Shown here in pieces: positions 23,390 through 35,445 of a DNA stretch of 64,000 nucleotides. The stretch is taken from positions 3,038,001 to 3,102,000 of the forward strand of contig CM068382.1 of assembly GCA_034770075.1 (NCBI GenBank). Reading direction: 5' to 3'. Position numbers and translations under genes: made by a program. Position 1 is the first letter of the stretch. Each line of letters begins with the position of its first letter. Source of the DNA: Aralia elata. Its lineage: Eukaryota > Streptophyta > Magnoliopsida > Apiales > Araliaceae. Below the pieces are notes generated by a model. That model was not told the DNA's origin. It did not search any database and saw nothing but the letters and a program-made list of their open reading frames with translations.

Positions 23390-25468
23390 GACTTGTTCTT
23401 GATCCTCTCTGCCACAAAACCACGCAAGGAACTCAGAAATAGCATCATCCAAGAAAATTTAAATTATTCCAAAAAACTAGACCATGATCAAATGAAGAAG
23501 AGACTTAAATAATCTAGGGGGTCAAATATATTATTATGTTTTATCTTATGTGGATGTTCTTTTATCTTTTTAGTTTTTGGATTTCTTTTTCATCCTCTCT
23601 CCTGCATATTAGAGATAAAGAGAGATAAATGTAAAAATTAGAATAAAAAAACCATAACTATTTTTTTGATGAACTTGGAATGGTCCCGTTTGAGCTATAC
23701 ACCAAGTTTTTGGCTTTTCATTAGGTGCTCATATCATGTATGATTAAAAAACTTGCACCATCTTTGTTTATACTATACTATTTCATAGTGATCATCATAT
23801 ATTTTATTTATTTATTAAAAAATAAAAAAGAAAAGAAGCATAGTGATATTCATCATCATAAATCTTATTAATTTTAAGGATCAACTACTTTATTCATGAA
23901 TATTATCTCACTTCTTGTCTCGTCTTTATCTTCCCTGTTCTTACCTGATTTTTCTATTTTGGTTGAGTAATCATCTCAAAGATTATCATCTCTTGGATAT
24001 TTGATCAAAATCTGACTTCTTCAATTGAATAAATCCAAAAGTACAGTCTTTTTCAGACCAATATTTTTTATGACCTAAGTAGATAAATACAGGAATTTTT
24101 TTTTAGCCGGTTGGAGAGGGGATGGTCCAAAATTTTCATAAAAACATATGTATATCAACACTATATTGTTGTATACTGAATAATTAATGAAGATTATGTC
24201 GCATTTTTTACTACACTGAGATATTATGGCATGAGACGCCGTGGCATCTGAATGTGGGTGGAGAGATTTTGTGTTTATAAGGCCAAAAGTTTAGATGCAG
24301 TAAATTCTGACATTGCATTAGATGACTGCAAAAGATTGTAATATAACTAGGTAAGTCTATTTATACAAGTATTTCTTAATATTTTCACAAGCTTCTCTTA
24401 CAAGAATGTAGAATTCACTCATAAATCATATGGGAGAAACAATATCAAAGTATTTGTAAAATTATAATTGGTTTGAAAAGAATAAAACAAGGTGACCCAA
24501 ACTCTATATCTAATTACTTTCTCTGTACCAGAAGTCTAAAACCACAAAAACTATAATTCTTCGTGTATTAAAACATTATTGATAACCTATCTCTTGACCC
24601 TATTAATTGATTATTTATATCGGAAGCGTCTCACAACAGGTCAGCCGTGAACTAAAATGAGGACGCTGTGTGCAGGTCATCTCCTTTCTAATGCTCTTTT
24701 TTGTTATTTAGGTAATATTTTTTATCCTTTATGTAAGAGTTTGTTTTTCCTTTTGTGTAAGATTTGTTTTCTTATTAGAGAAATCATTTCTTTCTCTGTG
24801 TAGGAAAATTTTACTACCATCTCTTTTAAAATTTTGATTTCTCTGTTTTGAAAGTTATTTTCTCTCATTTTGTAATAACTATTTTAAAGTTTGTTGATTG
24901 GTTATGATACATTTCTTCAAATTTTAGTATGAAATTATTGCGACTTATTTTTTTGTTGCTCATGTTGAAAAACTATTAAAATTTACATATTCTATTAGCA
25001 TTTTTAGAGTTTAACTTTATTTCAATAATATTTGTTATTTCCACCGGTTTTAACTACCCCTCTTACTAATTCCTCTTTCTGATTTGAAATCTATCATTTG
25101 TTTATTTGAATGAATTATTATTTGAATTTTTTTATGATTTAATCTTTTTTATTTTTTATTTAACCTATTACACTTTTAATATATTTTAATGATTCGAGCT
25201 GTTTAAAAAAAGAAAGGTAAAGGAACACATAAATCTCGTCCCAACATGAAATGCTAAATTTTCTGTCTTTGTAGATGATTTGACAGCATGTGTGAACCCG
25301 GCTACAACAAGAGATCAAATCCAGGACTCAAAAGAGTTGTACTCCCATAAATGATAAAACTCTGGCATGAACGCCGACAATTAGACCATAGTTTCAGTTG
25401 TTTGACTGACCTATCTCTCAGATCTCTAGATTTACATTTGTTACAAATTTTCTCCACTTCCATTCGCC
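23390..25468. other. 3' flank of the FLZ gene and AT-rich intergenic DNA
   Basis: The FLZ 3' UTR probably occupies the first 200-300 nt. After that I see T-rich low-complexity sequence (about 24700-25200) and no coding signal. Confidence 0.5.
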
Positions 25469-25477
25469 AAACTATTA

Positions 25478-26020
25478 GGGTAAATTTCACGTAACCATCC
25501 GAGGTTTACACGTTTTATCATATCACTATCTGTGTTTAAAAAATCGACACATAAATACATATAATTATAAAGTAAAGTGAAAAACACGTTTTCGTCTCAA
25601 CACCGTTAACTAAACTGTGTAAAGACAATTATACCCTTTTTTTTTTCTCCTTCTTTAACCTTCATCTACTCCATTAGAATACCATTCACCTTCATCAACT
25701 CTATTTTCCAGCTAAAAAATAGTCCAACTACGAACCAAACTCACCCCACTCTTGAAAATCATTTAGTTTCCTACAGACGACCAAATCATCCATAAACATC
25801 TTACAATTCATCACCAAACCTTAAATAATCCATGGTTCATTCCTTGGCTCGTAGAACATGATATTTTCAACAAAAATCCATTAAAAACCTTGTGTAATCC
25901 CTCAATTAGGGCATGAAAACCTTTAGGCTTTGTCCCTTAACCAACTTCAAGCACAATCAACCATAAGAAAACCAAAAACAACAAAAAATTCTAAATATTG
26001 CCCAAAAACTTGTTTGTCGC

Positions 26021-26070
<50 letters not shown>

Positions 26071-26757
26071 GCAAAACTCAAGTAAATTTGTGTAAGATTA
26101 AACCCCAAAAAAACCCAAATCACGCCAAAAACTTACTTTTAAGGTATCACTCGTTACTTTGAAATAATAAAAACTCCAGAAAACCTTACTTTGAGTTCGA
26201 AATTCACTGAGTTTTGTGCCTTCGCCAACTACGAATGGTGTGGAAATTGGTACCGAAACACATCTAAATCCCGCATGAAAAACCAGTCGCGACATATAGA
26301 TGCAAGCTAGGATTTCGCCCAAATTTCTAACTAAACACATGTATTATTTTCTTTATTGAAACTTGATATTAATGATAAAACTCATCCTTGCAGCGATTTG
26401 GAGTTTTCTATGGATAACAATCTGATTTAGGTTAAATTTGTACTTGTCTTTCGTTTTGTGAGTAGAATGAATTTTGATTGTGGCTGTTGGACCGAAGGCC
26501 CCATTTGGTTAAATAATTATTTTAACAAAGCTATGTTTGGCTAAAAAGTAAAGAATAAAAAAGGGCATTTTTTGGCATATTATTTAACATTTGGTAGTTC
26601 AAGTGATTCTACACGCGCTATTAGAGTGTGTATAACACGCACAATTAGTTTTGATGGAAAACCCAACAGTTTCAATCAGTGTTTAAATATCGATTTTTAA
26701 AACACACGTGATGATAAGAGAAAATGTATAAACCACAGGTGGTCATATGATTTACCC
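25478..26757. mobile_element. Non-autonomous MULE-like element, 1.28 kb
   Basis: It is flanked by 9-bp direct repeats AAACTATTA (25469-25477) and AAACTACTA (26758-26766), eight of nine matching, the usual MULE target length. Both ends begin GGGTAAAT, and the inverted repeats continue for about 75-90 bp (left GAGGTTTACACGTTTTATCA; right, inverted, GTGGTTTATACATTTTCTCT). The interior has no transposase, but includes a (TA)n run at 26024-26065 and a minus-strand open frame (26340-26098) with no recognised domain. It could be another Pack-MULE whose cargo I cannot identify. Confidence 0.72.
26024..26065. repeat. (TA)n microsatellite
   Basis: About 21 TA units, inside the MULE-like element at 25478-26757. 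Confidence 0.95.
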
Positions 26758-26766
26758 AAACTACTA

Positions 26767-29393
26767 TTATAATAACAGAAAGCAAATAAAGCTAGAGAAA
26801 GAGAAGACCATGGCAGTTTCCACTAGCTAAAGAAAATGTAGAGAACAATCTTTTGTATTAAATATGTAGAAGACGAAAAACAGACGGGATAACATGAACT
26901 TGTTTTAGTACCTAAGAATCCATGCAAGAACTAAAACAAGTACAACCAGATTACTATTTCTTCACACCAAAAACTCAAAAACCAAAAAGATACAAGCTTT
27001 TCTTTTTGTAATGATAAGAAACAACATCAAATAAAAATATCACATCCAGTAATCCTAACTTGTTTAGCCAATACTTGTTTAGGAGAATAGAAGTTCTTAT
27101 GCAACTGTTTAATTACAAGTTTTGCCATGTGATTGATTTGAATCTCTCTCATTTGAGGATAGGAAAATGTAAATTTTTCCATGTGCTAAACAAGAGGTAT
27201 TCTGACTAATTTCTACTTAGGCACTAGGTACCACCTCGATTTGACCGAGCGTCTAGGCCCTCACCTAGATAGAACCAAACATCTACATTAAAACTCTAGT
27301 ACTTGAAATAACTTTTTTAAGTTTTAAAAAATTATTTTTAATGTTAATTTTTATGTAAAATTCTAAAAAAATACATGTATTTGTATAATATAACAAACAT
27401 GTATAATCAAAAAATAAATAATGTATGTATAATCAAAAAATAAATAAATTAGACCATCTAGACGCCTAGTTCGCTTAAGCACCCAGCGAATTTTAAAACA
27501 CTGATTTGGCTGTGCTTTGGATTCGGAAAGTCAAACGCGGGAAATCTTACCGTTTGCATACAGCACCCGGAAAATGTTCAACTAAAAAGTGTTTCTATCA
27601 AAACACAACCAATTTCTCACACCCTAGAGGCTAGAATATATAGAGGCAATGGCGGTACATAAGCATTTGACTAAACTATCCAAAGGCAAAATATTATGAG
27701 AAAATAATATCTTACAACGTTATATACAGACTTAACTTTTTTGTTATCAGTTGCGTTAATAACTATTGTTAGTAATAATATATGTGATTTAATGGGTCAA
27801 ACTTACATAGCGGGACTCGATATTATGTGCAAGTGGAAGCAGTAGTAAAGGTAATTAAACTAACTATGCAGTCTAAATCAAATGCAAAACATGAATGGGG
27901 ATCAAACAGAAATTTTGTCCAACACATACTAACCAAATTAGTTCAAGGGATCTGTTGATAAACAGAATAGCCAGACATCAATACTAGTACTTTCAGATAC
28001 AAAACACAAAGTGCATATAATTCCACATTAGACTTGATTGAAAGAAACAAGAAAGGACTACGACACCCGTAAGAACAGAGTCGCGGTGGAAGAACAGCAT
28101 CGCCAATTCTTCTATTAGTAAGCCCCTCTTATCACGTGGTGGAAGAACAGTATATCACCAATTCTTCTATTAGTAAGCCCCTCTTATCTTCACTGATTCA
28201 TATAAAAAGCACATAATATTAGCATTAATCGAGTAAATCAAACACAATTAGCATCAAAAAATTTATGTGAAAAAAGGAAAGTACAAAATTCTTACCTTGG
28301 GAATAGCTTGGAACAATCAACAATCTCCATCGAAGCCAAAAGTTACAAAGACCAAGAAGAAAGTGGCATCAACCCAATTGGACAAGAAAACCCATCAATT
28401 TACTTGGACAAGAGAACCTAAAGGAGTGTACAATGGAACAATGAACATGGAAACCCCTGAAATACAAAAAGGACAGAAGTAGAGAACACCCACTTTCATA
28501 GTTTCATTTCCCCGGGCCCATTTTTCCCTCATAAAACCAGAAAAACGGTGAAGGGGACAATACCCTCGAAGACCAAAAGATGTAGAAGGTCAAGACTTAG
28601 GTCAAGACTTTTCAAGAGTAGAAGAAAGAAATTGTGGTTAAGAAAGAGATTGGACAATTCGGGCAAATAAGGAGCAAGTAAAAGAGTTGAAAGGATTACC
28701 TAGGCAGCAAAATGAATTAAGACCAAAATAAACAAGAAAGAGATTAATCTATGTTGGCTGATAGAATAAAAGGATGCTTGGTTCAAGGGGTCTAAAGTCA
28801 TGTCAACAAGAATAAAATAAGATCCTACAGAAGAACTGTGACTAATCAAGTCAGGATTCTACAGGTATATACATGTATAGAACTGAAAGCTTACATCTAA
28901 CTTGGGGATAAAGAAGGGAAAATCATGAATCCTGTGAGAAAACTATTCTGATAGCACAATTCAATGCTTCACCAATCAACTAGTTTCCTTTGAAGCTGAT
29001 TGAGAATTCCATTTCTAACCCATGCCACGGGACTCAATGCTACCTGCCACTTAGATGGCAATTTGACACGCATACAAGTTCCCCTTCTGCCTCCAAAATA
29101 TTTAACCATGCCACCACACCCACTCCATGTTCTTTAAACAGGGATGTCCACAAATGAAGCACATATTTTGAGGAATCAGAGATCATTAACCACTACCCAT
29201 CACTGCTCTTGTAACTCCACTACATATATAGCAAGTTCTTTAGCCACCACATAGCCTGTTCTTGTACCACCATCACATACCAATATCTGAATTATTAAGA
29301 AGTCTGACTAATTTATTCACCCTATATACAATCTACTGCTAACCCACTATGCAAAGTAGATTTCCTTATTTACAGGAGTCTCGAAACTCCTAC
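26767..29393. other. Intergenic, downstream of the PNRC-like gene
   Basis: No supportable gene. The part nearest 29390 is probably the 3' UTR of the minus-strand PNRC-like gene. It contains a 53-bp tandem duplication at 28086-28189. A plus-strand 71-aa frame at 28267-28482 is Lys/Thr-rich and unrecognised. Confidence 0.5.
28086..28189. repeat. Tandem duplication, 53-bp period, two units
   Basis: GTGGAAGAACAG followed by CCAATTCTTCTATTAGTAAG and CCCCTCTTATC occurs at 28086 and again at 28139 with few differences. Confidence 0.9.
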
Positions 29394-30035
29394 TCATTCA
29401 TCAGTCATATCGAGATTGAGAATGCGACGCAGGTCCTTCGTCGCACTAGCATAATCGGCACTGTGAAAGAGATTTCTAGCAGAATTGCTGTGCTCTCTTT
29501 TAGGGGAAGGGGGAGCAGATCTAGCAATAGGGTGTAAATTTATATCAGAGACTGCAGACGAAGGCAAATCAAGCGACACAGATCGTTTTGGTGGAACAAA
29601 AAACTTGGGTATTGGCAAAGAACTTGGGGGAGGTGAATTAGAATAGGCAGGTCCAGCCCAAAGCTCAGAGTAAGAAAATTCATCAGAAAACAAGGACTTC
29701 TTTGTATCAGAATCAACTTTGATGTTAATAGGAATTGGAACTGAGCGACTTTTCTTCAAGGTTGTTCTCTTCAAGTTCCTGTTGGTATTTTCTTCAGAGA
29801 GAGAATTAACAGATACTGGCGATGGTGTTTTGGGGAAAGGGGAAGAGGGGGAAAACCCAAAACCCCTTTTGATTATAGGTGTGCAAGCATTAACTGGGGT
29901 GGGAAGTATCCCAGCTCCAGATTGAAAAGTTCTACAATTTATCACTCTAAAATCTCTGGAAGGAGGCGAACCATGAGCCCTGTTTTTGCTATAGTATTGA
30001 TTCCTATGCTGAGCAACAACAAGAAGCGTCTCCAT
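29394..30035 (-). CDS. Plant PNRC/Edc1-like protein with putative decapping-activator motif
   Basis: Single-exon CDS of 213 aa starting METLLVVAQHRNQYYS. Residues 127-145 read AGPAYSNSPPPSSLPIPKF, which matches the activator motif (aGP.f..SP.pS.LP.P.F) of yeast Edc1/Edc2 and animal PNRC proteins, where it contacts DCP1 and stimulates DCP2 mRNA decapping. The protein is Ser/Pro-rich and basic, probably largely disordered, with further conserved-looking blocks at the start (VINCRTFQSGAGILPTP, about 31-47), after the motif (RSVSLDLP, SDINLHPIARSAPPSP) and at the C-terminus (ATKDLRRILNLD). I recall close plant homologues annotated only as unknown or PNRC-domain proteins. The decapping role here is inferred from the motif and is not established for this gene. 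Confidence 0.8.
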   Translation of the reverse strand: METLLVVAQHRNQYYSKNRAHGSPPSRDFRVINCRTFQSGAGILPTPVNACTPIIKRGFGFSPSSPFPKTPSPVSVNSLSEENTNRNLKRTTLKKSRSVPIPINIKVDSDTKKSLFSDEFSYSELWAGPAYSNSPPPSSLPIPKFFVPPKRSVSLDLPSSAVSDINLHPIARSAPPSPKREHSNSARNLFHSADYASATKDLRRILNLDMTDE

Positions 30036-30059
30036 CGAAATTTACCCAACTACGATTAA

Positions 30060-30443
30060 CTGTTCTATCAAATTTATTTTCACTATTGATTTAATCTACC
30101 ACTAAAAAACTCAGGAAAAGCAATGATCTTTAAGGTTTCAACGCTATGAAATGAACATAACTTTTAGATCTTCTCCATAACCACCAAAATCTAAGCAAAT
30201 CAACATTAATCTCAGTGAATCCAAACCATACATTGAACATATATATGTATATATCAACAAGTACCAAATCACTCTTCAGTTTCTTCAGAGTAATAGCCGA
30301 TCGAACAACCAGATCTGAATCAAATAAGAGCGGATCCGTGAGAAAAGAAGAAAAAAAAACTAATTAATCACAGTAAGAGAAAAACCTAATCGATCAAACA
30401 TTTCGTTTCGTTTTTCGAGGGAAAGATGAAGGGGAAAATTTAC
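30060..30443 (-). other. Possible 5' UTR intron of the PNRC-like gene
   Basis: On the minus strand a donor AGTATCAG|GTAAAT lies at 30443 and a possible acceptor GATAGAACAG at 30060, just upstream of the ATG at 30035. The region between is AT-rich. The acceptor choice is uncertain. Confidence 0.35.
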
Positions 30444-30540
30444 CTGATACTCTTATAGAGTTTTGAATCAAACGATGATGATATGGATTGAAATATAGAT
30501 GGAATCACAGAGGTTTTAGCAATAGTGAGATATTTTCTCT

Positions 30541-30552
30541 CTATATATATAT
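30541..30552 (-). promoter_or_regulatory. Possible TATA box of the PNRC-like gene
   Basis: A TATATATATAG run on the minus strand lies about 100 nt upstream of the proposed 5' UTR splice donor at 30443. Confidence 0.4.
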
Positions 30553-30559
30553 GTAGAAA

Positions 30560-31408
30560 ATGTATATCAAATGTCCATTCGCAGTTCAGCCTTTGAACCC
30601 ACAATTCCCGGATCTGAAATGACTCGTACTCGTCGTATATAAAGTAGCAGTACGAGCACAGTGGAACGGGACTGTGGCCGTAATTTGTGAGTTCGTGTAG
30701 GGCAAAGTGGGTAATGAACCATCAGATATTGTCGGACCCGTAAAAGTGATGCAATTGAGTTTGTTACAAAAGGTTCGTTGGACTGTAGTGGATACGGACA
30801 CGTGCCGGTAACTAGGAATGGGAGAGAATTTTTATTCACAAACTAGGGTGATTAAAGAATTTTATTTAAAAAAATAGCTTCTAAAATGATAATACAAGAT
30901 GTACTTTTTGTGTTCTAAAATTAGATATATAATTTAATTTTTGTAGTCAAAGGACGATATATTAAATTTTAAAATTAAGATGACTCTTAAAAGTTTAAAA
31001 TAAAATAAATTTTGTGAATAATAGTTTTTGTTATATACTATATAATTATAATAATTGTATCAACTAAAATTAAATACATCCACATCAATTTGAACTTTAA
31101 TATGTCGTCGTTTAATTTCAAAAATCAAATTGTATCTCTAATGGAATGGAAGGAATAATTAATTGATAATCCACCATAAATAAATGAACCTAACAATAAT
31201 AATCAATTATAACCAACTAAATTATTTTGTGTTCATTTTTGGTAATTATTCTTACTATTTGACGAGTAATATTATGGTACATTTATGGTAATCGAAGTAC
31301 AATTTATAAATTTGTTCTTAAATTATTAGAAAAAAATATTTATACAATACACTTATGTATAATCTAGTTTTTTGTTTTTTTTCAAAATCACTTTATAATA
31401 GTATCATT
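30560..31408. other. Intergenic, with a degenerate Stowaway-like remnant
   Basis: The first 280 nt are less AT-rich and carry an unrecognised minus-strand open frame (30839-30567). About 30880-31160 is a decayed inverted-repeat sequence (AAATTAGATATATAATTTAA on the left, the complement-like AAATCAAATTGTATCTCTAA on the right). Similar sequence is at about 46095-46250 and weakly near 61880-61950. Confidence 0.4.
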
Positions 31409-31423
31409 AAATATATATATATA

Positions 31424-31671
31424 AGAGCATTATTTCATATATTCTAGTTCTTAAATATTTGCTATGAACATTATTCCAGCAAACTGATTTGTCACCATTC
31501 ATTCGTTGATCTAAATGCCCAAATTAATCCAAATATATTGCATGCCGTCAAAAGGAGTAGTGGCAAGCAATATATCTGAATTAATCTGGGCCTTTACATC
31601 AACTGATGAACGGTAGCAGATCAATTTGTTAAAATAGTATCCATTGTAAATGTTTGTTATAGATCACTACC
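31424..31671. mobile_element. Foldback element between TA microsatellites (TA-flanked MULE family), FB1
   Basis: Nearly the whole 248 bp folds on itself: left arm CATTCATTCGTTGATCTAAA...CCAAATTAATCCAAATATAT pairs with right arm read inverted CGTTCATCAGTTGATGTAAA...CCCAGATTAATTCAGATATA. It lies between a TA run (about 31409-31423) and CATATATATGTG (31671 on). Its TTTGCTATGAACATTATTCC and GGAGTAGTGGCAAGC motifs also occur in the terminal repeats of the adjoining 3.7-kb element, so it looks like a deletion derivative of the same family. Confidence 0.7.
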
Positions 31672-31695
31672 ATATATATGTGTGTGTGTGTGTGT

Positions 31696-34600
31696 GGTTG
31701 TGATCCATACCAACCATTTGCTATGAACACTATTCTAGCAAACTCATCTCGAGTCGTCTATGTAGTGATCCAATGGCTCCGATTCGTCAAGATAAATAGT
31801 TTGCCGCCAATAAGAGTAACAACAGGGATATTCTTAGCAGCGACTCGAGAAATTACTAAAATATCTAACAAGATATAATATTTTAATGCATGTCGTTAGT
31901 AGGAGTAGTGGCAGGCACAAAATTCCAATAATATCCTTCTGTTAGGCTTTTCAAGAGGATAAAATGAGGGGTACCATAGACTTTTTACCTTGCCACAAGT
32001 GAGACTAGCAGAATGGACTAATTATTACCCTAATATCAGATCTTTATACTCACATTTTTGCCTCCTTTATTGGTAGCAGTTGCAAAAATATAGATTTGGT
32101 AGCATCTCCTACCCACAAAGCCTACAAATTCCTTCATAAAAAGGTAAGTATTCTTCAATAGTTTCAATGCCACTACAAATATATTGTTATCAAGTTCTTC
32201 TGAATTTCCTGCTAATTTAGATTATAAAAATGTTTCTGAGTTTGTTAATGAAGTTTCAAGTAGTAAAACTAAATTGGTTCCATATAGTGGTCAATTATTC
32301 TCTAAGTTGCAAGAGCTGAAAATTTTTATAGAGCATATTCGCACAAAAATGAATTTGAGATTAAAATTGCTACAGCCTACAAGTCATAAATATGTTTGTA
32401 CTGATGAATTGTCTTCTAGGTTATATGTTTGTGAAAAGTCTGTAGACCAACGGCTGTAAAGAGTTTACCACATAATGAATGTGATAATGATAAAATATCA
32501 TGACAAAGAGACTTTATAAGACGCACATTATGCAAAGTTAGGATGTTTGTTGTCCATAATAAGAAATAAGACAATTGACATATTTATACCCTTGAGTTGA
32601 ATCAAAATCATCAATTAGTGACACTTACCAAGATAGATTTGATTGAGACACATATGAATATTACTCCAGTGGCAAGACAATTAATTGATACTTTAAATAA
32701 GACTGATATTGGACCTAGTAGGATGATGAACGTTTTGAGCACAATGGGTGGAGGGATGCAAAACATGGAATTTTGTGACAAGGATATTCGAAATGTAGTT
32801 AGGGATTTAAGGCGTGATTCAGAAGATAAAAATGATGCACAAGCTGCAGTCAATTACTTAAAAAAAATTGAATTCGAAAGTGCGAGTAAATTTTTTTTTC
32901 CGGATCAAACTAAGTGATAACAATTGCATAGCGTGCATTTTATGGGTAGACGCCCAGTTAAGATTAATGTATCGATGTTTCAAGGATGCTATGACATTTG
33001 ACATAACGTATAGGACAAATAAGTATAATATGTCATTTATTCCATTTACCGGGGGTCAACCATCATTATCATTCTATTTTGTTTGGCTTTGCACTGTTAA
33101 AAGATGAGATAGAAATTTTTTTTACTTGGGTGTTATAAACGTGATTCAAATCCATGGAGCATAAGACACCTGTAAACATCATCACTAACCAAGATAGAGC
33201 CATAAACAATGTTACTGCTAGGGTACTCTCATCCACTAATCATGTTTTGTGCAATAAATTTTTTGAGAAATTACATCATATATATTCTGAACACCCATCA
33301 TTTAAAGATGATTTTAACAATTATGTTTATAATTCATTGTCCATCGGCAAGTTTAAGAAGCGTTGGGAAATCATGATAAGGGATTATGAATTGCATAACA
33401 ATGAATGGCTCAGAAGTTTGTATGATGTGAAGGAGAAATGGATATATGCATATACAAAGAGATTTTTTACCGCGGGAATGACAATTACAGAAAGAAGTGA
33501 AAACATGAATCATTTTTTTGATGAATATGTAAATGCGTCAACATTCATGAAAAAATTTGTAGTTAAGACTCAGAAGGCTATTGAGAAGTAATTGATCAGA
33601 GAAAAAAACTGATTACGTAACAAAACATCGAAAACGGAGTATAGTATATGGATCATCATTAGAAATACATGCTGCGAAGATGTACACAAAATAGATGTTT
33701 AGACATTTTCAACATCAACTTGCAGAGTCTCTAAAGTACAATATCCACAAAGTAAGTGAGTTGTGCATTACAAATGCAAATGAACATACTCAGAGCTATC
33801 ATGAAATTGTCAACAATCGTCAGTTAGGGTCAGTAACATGTAATTGTCAAATATTTTCACATTCTTGTCAATTTTGTTGGCATATTCTAAGATATTTCAT
33901 GTTCAATAGTATTTCACAAATGTGTGATGACATGATCATTCCTTAATGGACAAGAGAGATTAACAAGACTAATGGTGAAGAAGTACTTGTTCTTCCAATG
34001 AGTGCAAACTTAAAACAAAATCAAGTGATACAGTACAATTATTTGATGAGTGATTATCAGGAGTTGGCTATTAAAGCTACTTGTTCAGTTCGACGTTACA
34101 AGACTGTATTAAAACTGAATACACAAGGAAAAATCTTTGCTGATCAATATAACCCAGATATGAATATTACTGACCTAGCAGACAATGAAATTGACAACGC
34201 GGTCAGAGATACACCTCAAAAGGTGGGATTAGACGATCAAATAGGAAGAGGTTGAAGCGAAAGCAAAAGAAGAGGAGTTTTTGCCACCAAATATTTCACA
34301 CCCGGATGGGTAAACACTCCAACCCACACTTATACAGTAAAGTTTTTTGGGCATTAGTTAGGTTCCATTGGTCATATGTAATTGAAATAATTTGGGACGA
34401 CGTAAGTTTACCCCTATCATTACCCTCTCATACATTCTATGACACATGGTTTTGTTGGTCATATGGAAAATTATTACTAATTTGTCCAGAGTTCAAGTTT
34501 TTCATATTTTACCTAAAAAAAAAAACATAAATTCTATTTAGGTCATTTGTTAATTTTATACTATGTCTCACAATTGCATAACATTAAACCAAATTTTCAA

Positions 34601-35420
34601 CAATTATTGTATTACCAATAAATTAACAAAAATATATATTTGACATGCATTATTATACAAGTATATATCCCAAATATTATACAAGATTGTTTATTTATGC
34701 CTCCACAATGCATGCATTATTATACAAGTATATATCCCAAACATTTTAGACAAAATTAACACAACTATGTTATTATATATATTTTATTTTATAACAATAA
34801 AAACAATAACAATTAAACAAAAAAACAATGGACATGTAATCAATAATTTTCATAAATATTCATTATTGTAATTTTCTAACATCAAATTCTTATGCATCTA
34901 ATATAAAATATGTTTTACATAAAATTAAAAATTAATCGGTAAAATTATTCTTACTTGGTATTTTACCGGATGAAAATTTGATTTTAACTACATTTAAAAT
35001 GAATATAGAATTCTTGGACCTTGTCTTCTTCTTCTTATTTCTTTTTCTTTCTTGCAGCAAACGACGGTTAAGCAAACATATCTACATCTTTTGGATCTGT
35101 AATATGCCTGCACCTAGAAGGATTAACGGCTATTGATACAGTGTCGTTTTTTGGCAAGGTAAAAAGTCTATGACACCCTTCCTTTTATGGATTTTTGTAT
35201 CTGTCGCTACTCCTACTGACGACATGTATTAAAATATTATATCTCGTTAAACATTTAGTAATTTCTTGAGCCGTTACTAAGAATATCCATATCGCTACTT
35301 TTACTGGCGTCAGGCTGTTTATCCTGATAAATCGGAGCTATTGGATCACTACATGGACAGTTCGAGATAAGTTTGCTGGAATAGTGTCTCTAACAAATAG
35401 TTGCTATGAATTATTACTCA
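31696..35420 (+). mobile_element. MULE with ~300-bp terminal inverted repeats, flanked by TA microsatellites
   Basis: The left arm 31696-31994 and right arm 35153-35420 are inverted copies. Shared landmarks, read inward, are TGTAGTGATCCAATRGCTCC, GGATATTCTTAG, AGATATAATATTTTAATRCA, TAGGAGTAG and ATAGACTTTTTACCTTGCC. The left arm has an extra ~30 bp near 31925. A (TA)n/(TG)n run abuts the left end (31671-31695) and a (TA)n run the right end (35421-35445), so target duplication length cannot be read. A decayed FAR1-like transposase lies between. This is an old, formerly autonomous element. Confidence 0.85.
32160..34255 (+). pseudogene. Decayed FAR1/FRS-like MULE transposase
   Basis: Consecutive plus-strand frames broken by frameshifts and stops (segments about 32184-32459, 32597-32917, 32868-33107, 33154-33591, 33695-33946, 33998-34255) give FAR1-related transposase blocks in order. 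These are a GPSRMMNVLS-type region, a WVDAQLRLMYRCFKDAMTFD block followed by ITYRTNKYNM (first catalytic Asp), TNQDRAI (second Asp), HDNEWLRSLYDVKEKWIYAY, and TERSENMNHFF (catalytic Glu). A C-terminal SWIM-like zinc motif follows (VTCNCQIF...CWHIL). Family knowledge: MULE transposases of the Jittery/FAR1 type share this DDE core, and host FAR1/FHY3 factors derive from them. Lack of an intact frame means no functional protein. The N-terminal FAR1 zinc-binding region is poorly preserved. Confidence 0.85.
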
Positions 35421-35445
35421 TATATATATATATATATATATATAT

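Noticed and set aside
28267..28482. Plus-strand Lys-rich 71-aa open frame
   Set aside because: No start context, conservation or domain can be argued.
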